64,000 bases of DNA from Chaetoderma sp. LZ-2023a. Lineage: Eukaryota; Mollusca; Caudofoveata; Chaetodermatida; Chaetodermatidae. Location of the stretch: assembly GCA_034401795.1 (NCBI GenBank), contig CM067369.1:186361242-186425241 (forward strand), written 5' to 3'. This document shows positions 18,151-26,859 of the stretch, piece after piece. A model generated the notes under the pieces. The model did no database searches, was not told where the DNA came from, and saw only the letters and a list, made by a program, of their open reading frames with translations. Numbering within the stretch: the first letter of the stretch is position 1; each line of letters starts with the position of its first letter. The position numbers and the translations under genes are program-made.

Positions 18151-20189
18151 GATCACCGACCGAGCGGTTCTTAATCCGTCTTCGTATAGATAAAAACGGT
18201 CCAACGGATCAGGGTGAGTACCTGCATGCCTTAGTGGATACTGGTGCTAGCACATCCTTGATTCGTAAAGATATATGGCGTAGCATGTTGGATGCTAGGC
18301 CATTGAAAAAAGCAAAAACGCTCTTAGCTGTAAATGGTTCCCCGATAAAACTTTTGGGGGAAACACAAGTAAAATTCAAGAACGCCCGACCCATCCCTAG
18401 TACGATTGTGGCCAGAATGAGGCATGAATGTTTACTTGGAGCGGACGCTTTGCACCTGGGAAATGCAAAGATTGACTATCAGGCCAAAATTGTAGTATGG
18501 TTTGGCCAGATATATCCCTTTAGATATCCCTATAGGGAACAGACAAATTACGTCCATGCAAGTTGTAAGGAAACGACCGGATATAAAGATATCGACAAAG
18601 TCATGGCAGACTTTGCGGATATTTTTGATACGGCTCGTCCAAATACTTTAGGATTGGTTCCCAAAGTCAAGTGTATGGTACCGACAGGGGATGCCTATCC
18701 TATTAGGCAGAAAGCGTACCATCTACCGCTAGCCAAGCAATATATAGTCAAGAATCAAGTGGCTGAGATGCTGGCAGCGGGCGTCATAAGACCATCGTCA
18801 TCCCCATGGGCGTCACCCATTACGTTGGTCCCTAAGAAGGATGGGGGGACGAGATTTTGTATTGACTATAGGAAATTGAACTCCATTTGTCGTAAGGATA
18901 GCTATCCTTTGCCGAATATATCGGACATTTTTGATTCTATGGGCAGCGCTACGATCTTTTCGACTATGGACTTGAAGTCTGGCTATTGGCAGATACCAAT
19001 GGACAGCCAAGACATAGCGAAAACAGCGTTCGTTTGCAGTCAAGGTTTGTTTGAATTTCTTTGGATGCCCTTCGGTTTTGTGAACTCAGGTGCCGTATTT
19101 CAGAGGGCAATGAACGATATTTTCCGACAATTCGTGGGAAAGTATTTGCATGTTTTTGTCGATGATGTAGTCATATATTCAAGAAATCCGGCTGAGCATG
19201 CACAGCATTTGTGTAAGGTTATGCGTAGAATTCGAGAATATAATTTGCAAGTGAAAAAATCTAAATGCGATTTCGCCCAACGTATTTCAGCACAGGGAGT
19301 GGCTCCTCAGGTCCAGAAGGTCAAGGTCATAAGAGAAATGTCACCGCCACGCGACGTGGGTGAGGTGAGAAGTTTCCCGGGCGCTACAGGGTATTACCGC
19401 TCTTGTGTGCAAGGCTATGCCGAAATTGCTAAGCCTTTGATAGAATTGACTAAGAAATATAAACGTTTTGAATGGGGTCAGGAGGAACAGCAAGCGTTTA
19501 AGAAATTGCAAAACTTGCTGTGTAGTGAGACGGTTCTCACATATCCAAATTTGAATGCTCCATATAAGTTATATACTGATGCGTCTAGCTATGCGATAGG
19601 TGCGATACTGGTACAGGTAGATGACAAGGGTATTGAGCGGGTAATTCAGTATGTTAGCTCTACTCTTAAAGACAGTCAGTTGAATTGGCCTGTGATAGAA
19701 AAGGAAGCTTATGCGGTAATATACGCGCTAAAGAAGCTTAGACCTTATCTATTTGGCGTGCAGTTTACCGTGTATACCGACCACAAACCCCTAAAGAGTT
19801 TGTTTGTGGGCGAAGTTAAAAACACGAAAGTGCAGCGCTGGGCAGTACTGATTGCCGAGTACGGATGTAAGATTGAATACATCCAAGGCTCGAAGAATAT
19901 TCGAGCGGACATGTTGTCCAGATTACGTCGTCCGGTGGAAGTCGCGACGTTGGATACGGGCGACTTTGTAATACCAGACGTCGACGAGGGAGTATTATCT
20001 CACGTCCCTCTGGAAGCGTTCGACATACCATGTGACGAATTATGTGCCGAGCAGACCAAGGAATACCCGGAGTTGTTCAAGGACACCCCGGAGGAGTACA
20101 TGGTCAAGAACGGTATTTTATATTCTTTAATTACGCCTTCAGCATTGGATGCTGAGTACCCCAGAATTGTTACCCACCCTGTTCCGTGA
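18105..20189 (+). CDS. pol: Gypsy-2 Pol: protease, reverse transcriptase, RNase H
   Basis: The open frame begins at 18105 in overlap with the preceding frame and has no plausible ATG at its start, consistent with -1 frameshift expression. Protease: LHALVDTGASTSLI with the D-T-G-A active site, then LLGADALHLG. RT: SSSPWASPITLVPKKDG, STMDLKSGYWQI, and catalytic FVDD. RNase H: LYTDASSYAIGAIL, the VIEKEAYAVIYAL glutamate and TDHKPLKSL aspartate, then IQGSKNIRADMLSR. It copies the RNA genome into DNA in cytoplasmic particles. The palm block PFGFVNSGAVFQR departs from the usual NAPATFQR form. The frame ends at TGA 20187-20189 and overlaps the integrase frame, which is shifted by +1. Confidence 0.9.
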   Translation, partial: WTKEPGKRRQREPLVRSPTERFLIRLRIDKNGPTDQGEYLHALVDTGASTSLIRKDIWRSMLDARPLKKAKTLLAVNGSPIKLLGETQVKFKNARPIPSTIVARMRHECLLGADALHLGNAKIDYQAKIVVWFGQIYPFRYPYREQTNYVHASCKETTGYKDIDKVMADFADIFDTARPNTLGLVPKVKCMVPTGDAYPIRQKAYHLPLAKQYIVKNQVAEMLAAGVIRPSSSPWASPITLVPKKDGGTRFCIDYRKLNSICRKDSYPLPNISDIFDSMGSATIFSTMDLKSGYWQIPMDSQDIAKTAFVCSQGLFEFLWMPFGFVNSGAVFQRAMNDIFRQFVGKYLHVFVDDVVIYSRNPAEHAQHLCKVMRRIREYNLQVKKSKCDFAQRISAQGVAPQVQKVKVIREMSPPRDVGEVRSFPGATGYYRSCVQGYAEIAKPLIELTKKYKRFEWGQEEQQAFKKLQNLLCSETVLTYPNLNAPYKLYTDASSYAIGAILVQVDDKGIERVIQYVSSTLKDSQLNWPVIEKEAYAVIYALKKLRPYLFGVQFTVYTDHKPLKSLFVGEVKNTKVQRWAVLIAEYGCKIEYIQGSKNIRADMLSRLRRPVEVATLDTGDFVIPDVDEGVLSHVPLEAFDIPCDELCAEQTKEYPELFKDTPEEYMVKNGILYSLITPSALDAEYPRIVTHPVP
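18120..18160 (+). promoter_or_regulatory. -1 ribosomal frameshift site, GGGAAAC plus hairpin
   Basis: The heptamer G GGA AAC (18120-18126) is in the exact phase of the upstream frame (CCG GGA AAC). It is followed by an open -1 frame that becomes pol. GGGAAAC is a known -1 slippery site in retroviruses (established knowledge). Downstream, 18143-18150 pairs with 18153-18160 (GTTGGTGA / TCACCGAC, one G-U), 16 bases after the heptamer. That spacing is longer than usual, so a pseudoknot or larger fold may be involved. Confidence 0.75.
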
Positions 20190-21750
20190 GAAAGTGCTCC
20201 GGATGGCTCATGAACGAGCTGGTCACCAAGGTCTGCAGAAGACCATCGGCATGGTAAGAGATTCGTTTGTATGGACGTCTTTAAGAAAAGCCATAATTCG
20301 TATGCTTGAAACGTGTACGAAGTGCCAGGTCAACCGACCTGTCACTACCCGACCCAGGTATAGTGAAATGCCCATGGCCAATTATCCGGGTCAGATAATT
20401 GGAATGGATTTGATCGGTCCACTATTAGAATCGGGTAAGGGTAACGTATATATCATGACGGTGATTGATCACTGTTCTGCGTGGGCAGAAGCATATCCAA
20501 TCGCTGCGAAAACATCTCAAAATGTGGAAGAAAAATTCTTCAACGAGTATATCGCGCGTCATGGTGTCCCTGAGATTGTAATAACCGATCAGGGTAAAGA
20601 ATTTTGTTCCCATTCTCTGGAGGAGCGGTTTGAGGAACACGGTATCGACTATAGACGGTCTAGCCCATACCATCCGCAGACCAATGGACGTACCGAGAGA
20701 TTCAACCGCACTCTTAAGAAGTTGATCCAGAAAGGGGTGAACAACGCCTCGCGGGCGTGGGAAGACGAGTTGGGAGCAGCTTTGACAGCGTACCACAGTA
20801 CTCGTCATGCGACGACCGGATATACGCCATTTTATTTGACGTATGGGCAACGGGCGAGATTGCCAATGGCCGTTCCAATCGATGTGTCACAAGACCTTGG
20901 TGAGAGACTAACGTATCTCAACAACGCCTTGCTACGTGCTCGGGAGGGAACAGCTAGATCTCGAGAGATTCACAGGGAACAGGTTAATAAGCGTGCGAAC
21001 GCTGGTGAGTTTAAAGTGGGGGATTCGGTGGTCGTCAAAGCCGAAGAGAGGATGAAATTGACCTCTCGCAGTGACCCCGAGTATGAGATCTTCAAAATTA
21101 ACGGACCTGTGGCCCATGTCCGCCATCAAAGGTCCGGGAGAATGCGTGTGCTTAATATATGTAAGCTGCGCGTAGTCGACTCGGAAATGTGCTGGGACGG
21201 GGTGCGACCACGCCCCATTCGTAACCCTACCAAGGGGACGAAAGCTAGCCATCACCCCAGGGCGATGTTGCCCGAGCCAGAACCAATGGTCACCGACGCC
21301 GATACGACACCCCAGGCTCGTAAGAAGCGGTCAGCTTCGGATATAGAGCCAGAGGTGCGTACAGGGGGTAAGAGGGTTGACCGGAAAAGGGTGCAACCCA
21401 GTACGAATCGCAGTCGAAACCATGAGTCACCAAGTGACGTCATCGAAACTCCTAGGCCCATGGTGATTGATGCTCCGGAGGCGGCACCAGAGCCGCCCCC
21501 TGAACCAATGGAGACGCTTCCATTGCATCCTTATATGCTGCGCAAGCGCAGACATACACAGGATGACGATTTTGACAGCAAGCAACTCCGGCTGGATATG
21601 AAGCGGAAACACGGGCATAGGCAGGAGGACGAAGAGGGTAACAAGCGACTCCGTATTGGCATAGTAGACTCTGCCCTTTACGATGACGTGCTATATGCTG
21701 ATTTCATCAGTCGTATAAATGCCGTTATTCGGCGGCACAGCCGCCAGTAG
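20149..21750 (+). CDS. pol: Gypsy-2 integrase
   Basis: The frame has 533 codons, shifted +1 relative to the RT frame. The N-terminal HHCC zinc domain is H21, H26, then ETCTKCQ. The DDE core has MDLIGPL (first D), VITDQGKEF (second D) and HPQTNGRTERFNR (E). The C-terminal domain is of SH3/GPY type (FKVGDSVVVKAEERM, YEIFKINGPVAHVRHQ), with no chromodomain. After residue about 350 comes a long Pro/Arg-rich tail ending near HRQ. The change of frame from RT falls in the 41-base overlap, near a run of four C. It looks like an indel in the copy or the assembly rather than a designed site. The enzyme inserts the cDNA into host chromosomes. Confidence 0.9.
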   Translation: MLSTPELLPTLFREKVLRMAHERAGHQGLQKTIGMVRDSFVWTSLRKAIIRMLETCTKCQVNRPVTTRPRYSEMPMANYPGQIIGMDLIGPLLESGKGNVYIMTVIDHCSAWAEAYPIAAKTSQNVEEKFFNEYIARHGVPEIVITDQGKEFCSHSLEERFEEHGIDYRRSSPYHPQTNGRTERFNRTLKKLIQKGVNNASRAWEDELGAALTAYHSTRHATTGYTPFYLTYGQRARLPMAVPIDVSQDLGERLTYLNNALLRAREGTARSREIHREQVNKRANAGEFKVGDSVVVKAEERMKLTSRSDPEYEIFKINGPVAHVRHQRSGRMRVLNICKLRVVDSEMCWDGVRPRPIRNPTKGTKASHHPRAMLPEPEPMVTDADTTPQARKKRSASDIEPEVRTGGKRVDRKRVQPSTNRSRNHESPSDVIETPRPMVIDAPEAAPEPPPEPMETLPLHPYMLRKRRHTQDDDFDSKQLRLDMKRKHGHRQEDEEGNKRLRIGIVDSALYDDVLYADFISRINAVIRRHSRQ

Positions 21751-21904
21751 TGTGTATTGTATCGCTATACTATAACATCGCGAATAGCCGATACATAAAG
21801 TATCATAACAATTAAAACTAAATTCGTTCGCAAGATACAAAAATTTATTCGTTTAAATTGTGAGTTTTAGCTTTGTACCAGTAAGCATCACAGAGCGTGG
21901 AATC
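21751..21904 (+). other. Pol-env spacer
   Basis: AT-rich non-coding stretch of about 150 bases between the integrase stop and the envelope ATG. Errantivirus envelopes are made from spliced RNA, but no splice acceptor could be fixed here by eye. Confidence 0.5.
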
Positions 21905-22096
21905 ATGTATATTTTACGATTAAGTATGGTGGTAACCCTAGTATGTTTAATAAACGGATTGTGTAAGACGTCTAGTGTACATAGATTACCAAACGGGGTA
22001 ATGACAACTAAACCAGAGGATATATCCATTATCCGGGCTGAATGGACCGTAGTGGTGTCTATTGACCACCCTTATTTACCTCCCCCAATTTCTTGA
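21905..22096 (+). pseudogene. env: Gypsy-2 envelope N-terminus (signal peptide frame)
   Basis: ATG 21905 opens a frame beginning MYILRLSMVVTLVCLINGLC, a clear signal peptide with a hydrophobic core. About 40 residues of N-terminal ectodomain follow, ending EWTVVVSIDHPYL before a TGA at 22094-22096. The rest of the envelope lies in the next frame from about 22062. The frame changes inside the 35-base overlap, close to a run of five C. The copy as given therefore lacks a continuous signal peptide-ectodomain frame. Confidence 0.75.
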
Positions 22097-23837
22097 ACGG
22101 TTAGCGCAGTTTCGTGCTCTGATTGTGGACATCGGTCAAAAGACTTCGTTAAGCAGTCAAGACATTTTTGGTTTACAACATCGTGTTAACAACATTAAGA
22201 AAACCACTTTTGAGACACAACAAACTATGGTGCGTAAGGACAGTATACGACGCAAACGTGGTTTGTTTAACTTTGTCGGGGATATCGCCTCGTCTCTATT
22301 TGGTACCGCTACCTCTGGTGATATAGATGCAATTAAGGAGGTGGTTGAGGTTGCTTCAAGGAACGTAAATCGTTTGGTACATTTCTCCAACAAACTAGCC
22401 TCTCACGTGAAACTGGCATTCGTAGGCATCAATACCAACGTTAACCATATCAACGAAATTACCACCGGCCTAGTGGAATTAACTAGGAATGTGAGCAATA
22501 TATTTAAAGCGCACGCCGCCCGACAAGCCGATTTGTACGCTTTAGTACGGCTTGGGCATATTATTGACTCTGCTGAGAGTGTGGTATATAGTTACCAGAA
22601 GGCAGCAGCACGATTTCATAGACAAACTGCATCCCTAGAGTTAGGAAGACTAACCGAGGAAATATTCGGTCCCGCCGATCTGACATCAGTATCAGAACAC
22701 GTCAGAGTAGGAAACCAGCTGATACGTCCGTACCAGTGGTACTACCGGAATGTGATAGTTTACCCGTGGTGGGAGAACGACAATATGTTACACTACGTGG
22801 CGACGTTGCCGTTGATCGACGATGGCAATTATATAGAGTACGGTTTGCATTCATGGCCCGAACCGTTAGCTACCGTGGGGTATTACGTGCAAATAGTGGT
22901 AGGCCAGACTAGCATTGGTCTCGATACAAAGACTGGATGGTACTTCACGACGTCTGGGTGTCGCGGTACCGGTCCTAGGGTATGTCAGGGACAGTTAGAG
23001 GTCGATAAGACCCACGTGCCCTGCATAGTGAGCCTGTTAACAAACACCCCCGATGGTACGTGTAGCGTGCATCTTTCGGAATCCAATGTAACCGCTAGCA
23101 AATTATTCGCCCATAAGAAAGTAGGCGTTGTGTTGCAAACGTTCGGTGAAACAATGGATGTACACTGCGACGGACAACTGACCGACCAGTGTGTGGTGAG
23201 TAATGGAGTGTATGCACTAATGTCGGGTGAATGTGGTTATAGTGGAAAGGGCTGGCGATTCGAGCCTGTTGCGTCTTACAGTCGGACGTACACTCGAGTT
23301 AGCCTGGCCATCGACATGCCCCAATTGGATGTGACCGGAATTCTTAACCAGTCCGTGATTGTGAATCATTTGAAAATGCAACCATGTAACCATTTACAAA
23401 AGTCCAAGTATGTGCCGCTAGCACCGTTATCCATGATCGACCCAGTGGCAGTCGATGGCATTGGGGTACGCTCTTTTGTATCATATTCAACGAGTTCCTT
23501 CGTAGTTGTGTTAGTAATTGTGCTTATATTATACAAATGTGGCGTGTTATCACGCATGTGGAATGCGCTTAAATGCGAGCCATGTGCGGCCCATAAATGC
23601 AAGCCACATGCGGCCCATAGTAGTGAATCGCATAGCATTGCATCAACTGTTCAGACCCAGCAGCCCCGGAGACCTGCCGCTCTACTGGAGCCGCTGCTGC
23701 TGGCAGCCGGGTCGTCGCCTAATGCTAATGCCAGGACTGAGATCGACCCGACGGCTGCCGACTGGATAGAAATGGAGACGTACGTTGACATGGTGGATCC
23801 TAACGTGAGCATAGACCACTTGGAGGTATCACCGTGA
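22062..23837 (+). CDS. env: Gypsy-2 envelope, baculovirus-F-like fusion protein body
   Basis: The frame has 591 codons. A furin-type site RRKR (residues 63-66) is followed at once by GLFNFVGDIASSLFG. This is the fusion-peptide pattern of baculovirus F proteins and insect errantivirus envelopes (Baculo_F family; established knowledge, recalled). Downstream are a helical heptad-like region (about residues 80-160), a Cys-rich ectodomain, a transmembrane segment at about residues 474-493 (SFVVVLVIVLILY) and a roughly 95-residue cytoplasmic tail. The tail holds an 8-residue tandem duplication (KCEPCAAH / KCKPHAAH). The likely role is membrane fusion and cell-to-cell spread of particles. The ATG at 22062 lacks a signal peptide; the natural start is in the preceding frame. 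Integrity of the body suggests recent function. Confidence 0.85.
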   Translation: MTTLIYLPQFLERLAQFRALIVDIGQKTSLSSQDIFGLQHRVNNIKKTTFETQQTMVRKDSIRRKRGLFNFVGDIASSLFGTATSGDIDAIKEVVEVASRNVNRLVHFSNKLASHVKLAFVGINTNVNHINEITTGLVELTRNVSNIFKAHAARQADLYALVRLGHIIDSAESVVYSYQKAAARFHRQTASLELGRLTEEIFGPADLTSVSEHVRVGNQLIRPYQWYYRNVIVYPWWENDNMLHYVATLPLIDDGNYIEYGLHSWPEPLATVGYYVQIVVGQTSIGLDTKTGWYFTTSGCRGTGPRVCQGQLEVDKTHVPCIVSLLTNTPDGTCSVHLSESNVTASKLFAHKKVGVVLQTFGETMDVHCDGQLTDQCVVSNGVYALMSGECGYSGKGWRFEPVASYSRTYTRVSLAIDMPQLDVTGILNQSVIVNHLKMQPCNHLQKSKYVPLAPLSMIDPVAVDGIGVRSFVSYSTSSFVVVLVIVLILYKCGVLSRMWNALKCEPCAAHKCKPHAAHSSESHSIASTVQTQQPRRPAALLEPLLLAAGSSPNANARTEIDPTAADWIEMETYVDMVDPNVSIDHLEVSP

Positions 23838-24455
23838 CATTTTGGCACTAACTTTATGTGTTTCTACTGGAACAGTAATTGGTGACTATTAATAATTGTG
23901 GCACGAGCATTTTATCATGATACCATACTGTGTACTGTTTTGTTTAAATAGGAAAAATTCACATGATCTGTAATGATATTTGCACTGTAGGATTAAGGAC
24001 TGACATTTATGGTGACGTCGTCACGATTAGATGGCGTCATTAGAACAATTGATTGTGGTGTATTATACTATTGTATTGCTTGATTAATCGTATTGTTTTC
24101 TATGTTAAGTTACGCGTGGATCGAGGTTATCGACCACGGTTTAATGATGCTATTAATGTGTTTCCGGGGATGGTAATTTCAGCCCGATATTCCATTACCC
24201 GGACAAGTTTGCATTTTGTATAGAATTATGCTGTTTTCCTATGTTTCCGGGGACAGTCGATTGCGCCCGATATTCCGTTACCCGGACATGTTTAGTTAAC
24301 ATTGTTGGAGTTAAGATATGATGTAGTCGGATGTATGACATGGTCTGGAGGACTCTGGTAGGGCGTGGTTTAGGTTGTTGATGGTGCACAACGAGTTAAT
24401 TATCACTCTCTTTAGGCCTCAAGAGACGGCTAATTAACTTCGGTTGAGGGGCATG
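23838..24455 (+). other. Gypsy-2 3' non-coding region with duplication and polypurine tract
   Basis: About 600 bases without a gene. Two diverged copies of a segment of about 53 bases (GTTTCCGGGGA...CGATATTCC...TTACCCGGACA) lie at about 24157-24210 and 24241-24292. The purine-rich stretch GAGGGGCATG (24446-24455) directly before the 3' LTR is the likely plus-strand primer. Confidence 0.7.
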
Positions 24456-26041
24456 TGTAGATATGGGATTGTCTTGTGGGAAGTCATGACCCCGCTGGAC
24501 ATCTTATATGTACGAGTAAGTCCCGAGTAAAAATTCAAAATTCAGATGTGAATACCAGGCGAGCTAATAGACTATGTCACCATGTATATTAAGATGTACC
24601 GATCAGCGGTTACTAGCAACGATCATCATCATCTATACTTAGATGCATTACCAGCATCTTATTATTTGGATATATATTTATTATTTGGATATATATTATT
24701 AGCACTGGATAACTGGTACCGTCCATAGCGTCCTTGTAAGAGGAATACGTACATTATCAGCGTGGGATATGCATACATTGTCAGACGGTGTACGTACATT
24801 ATCAAAATTGGCAAGATGATTAGCGTCTAGCCGGAATCAGATGAAATATGACATACGGAAGCAGTTAGTTACAATGGCGATCTATATTCTCACGAAAGCT
24901 TGAGAAAATGAACCGAGAAGTAAACAATCAGGATAAGGAGAATGGTAACTTGTTTACCGATCATTCGTCATTTGGACAGATTCATAAGCAGTAGCCGAAA
25001 AGTAATCACTCAAGACTAAGAAGAATGGTAACTTGTTTACCGGTCATTCGTCACTCTGACAGATTCATGGATGTTGGGTACACAAATCAAAACTTGTCAT
25101 CAAACCCATCATTCGTCATTCTGACAGATTCATGGATGTTGGGTACACAAATCGATACTTGGTATCAAACCGACCATTCGTCATTCGGACAGATTCATAG
25201 GCGTAGATACACAAATCGAGACTTGTCGTCAAACAAGATAAGTCATTCTGTCATAAAAGGCAGCTGGAATTTTAGAGAACAACAAGATATAAAAAACTAA
25301 GATTGTATATAAGCGGGACTTTAACTTTCAGTCGGGGTTCGGTCCGGTCTCTAACGTTGAAGGTTCAGAAAAAGATTGGTCTGAAGAAAGCCTAGCCTCG
25401 AGTCCGCATAGTTCCGTGGAACTGATTTTGTCGAGATTCAAATGAATTCTTGGTGAATGGCTTTAAGTAGCCAAGAACAGTATTTGACGAAACTGCCTAG
25501 CGAATCGTGAAACGCAACTTTTAAATGATAGAATAACCAGTATTCGTATCGCGTAGATATCGGTTGTTTCTGTAGTCATTGGTGGCAGTATAAGTCACCC
25601 AAAGTAGTCGGGCTAGTATAAGTACAATATTAATTATTTAACATCGCTGGTGGCAGTATAAGCCACTTATATTTACTTAGAGTTTTATTTTAACTTCTAT
25701 CGTGACAGCATAAGTCACACATATTCATGGTCATATCAGACAGTCAAACTTCAGAGAATATATTATCACTTCGATATCCTCGAAGCAAGAGTTTGGGTTA
25801 TTTATTGTCCAGTCTGGAAGCGACGGAAGACCACCGTCCCGAGCCACCATCTTTTACCCGAGTCAGATCAGGCCCAGATTATCGAGTATAAATATCGTCA
25901 CCATCACCGTCGACGAGGCGAGCAGATAATCGTGCTACTGCATCTTTGATAAGAGGTTGTCGCAGCAACCGTTACATCATATTCTTATCAGAGGTGTGGT
26001 AGATATATTTCTAAATTAGACCCGAAGATCGAAAATCTTCA
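24456..26041 (+). repeat. Gypsy-2 3' LTR
   Basis: The LTR is 1586 bp. It carries the same U3 repeats, TATA box, hairpins (25582-25598, 25650-25666, 25702-25718) and ends as the 5' copy, plus a 12-bp insertion near 25899. The target duplication ATGT follows at 26042-26045. Confidence 0.95.
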
Positions 26042-26045
26042 ATGT

Positions 26046-26859
26046 GTAAATTTGTCTAATTCCTAATTTCTTATCGAGCATTCTCAGTGGCGCAAGTTGA
26101 CTGACCCCAGCTCATTAATATGCATGAAGCTTCGTGAACTTAGCACAAACATCAAAGGCGTGCAAGCATGGGACTCGATATGGGAAAGTAGTGCGAGGGC
26201 GAGGGTCGTGCAATAGGACGATGGACGTTTTGTTAACTTAGCTTGGATATCATATCCCGCAAGCGCGGTACTCGATACAGGAACGGAGTAGGACAGTAAG
26301 GATCGTGCAATAGGATGTTGGTCGCACCCTAATTCAAAATGTTGATTTAAAAGTTTTTGAAATGAACTTACCTTAAAAGCTTGCTCAGTCACGGGGATGG
26401 GGGTGAAGCGCGGGGGGTGGGTTGAATCTTTAATCGGTTGTGCGTCGAAATGATTGTCTATGGAATTCTACATCTATGACTGATACACAGATATACGCGT
26501 TGTGATTCATGCCAAGAAACCATATGCGTAGGCTATTCTATTTATCTGGCGGCACACCACTGTCATTTCGAAAATCAGTGCCGGATTAAGCCTTGCCAGT
26601 ACGGGGGTGGGGGGGGCGGGGGCAAAGAATATTTGTGAAATTGGTGGAAGGAAAGGCAAACCAAAAGGGGTGGGTGTGTGGGGGTCCGGATGTCCTCCAC
26701 TGAAAATATTGAAATCTAGATGCTAGCAGATGCATCTCCATTCGTATCTCACAAGATCTCCTTCGATACGAGATCGAGAAAAGTATTTCATATTCTCGAA
26801 GAAGCCACGCCTCTATTTTTAGATTGATGGCATCTCTTGCATTTCCAGAGGTAAGTATA
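26046..26859. other. Intergenic, dispersed-repeat fragments
   Basis: Contains a G-run near 26605-26625 and a fragment at 26740-26825 related to the repeats at 11330-11385 and 12640-12685 (CGAGATCGAGAAA; GCCACGCCTCTATTTTTAG). No gene seen. Confidence 0.5.

Larger units (their letters stand above)
14868..26041 (+). mobile_element. Gypsy-2: env-bearing Ty3/gypsy element (errantivirus-like)
   Basis: The element is 11.2 kb with LTRs at 14868-16441 and 24456-26041 and a 4-bp target duplication ATGT (14864-14867 and 26042-26045). The LTRs differ by about ten substitutions plus one 12-bp indel (CACCATCACCGT-type, near 25899), so insertion was recent. The internal order is primer site, gag in two frames, protease-RT-RNase H, integrase, envelope, polypurine tract. 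Breaks are one stop in gag, and frame changes between RNase H and integrase and near the envelope start. Coding capacity is otherwise long and well preserved. An endogenous retrovirus-like element; by gene content closest to insect errantiviruses. Confidence 0.95.

Noticed and set aside
20149..20189. Programmed frameshift between RNase H and integrase of gypsy-2
   Set aside because: The shift falls beside a C run within pol, where a designed shift would be unusual; a lesion or assembly error is simpler.
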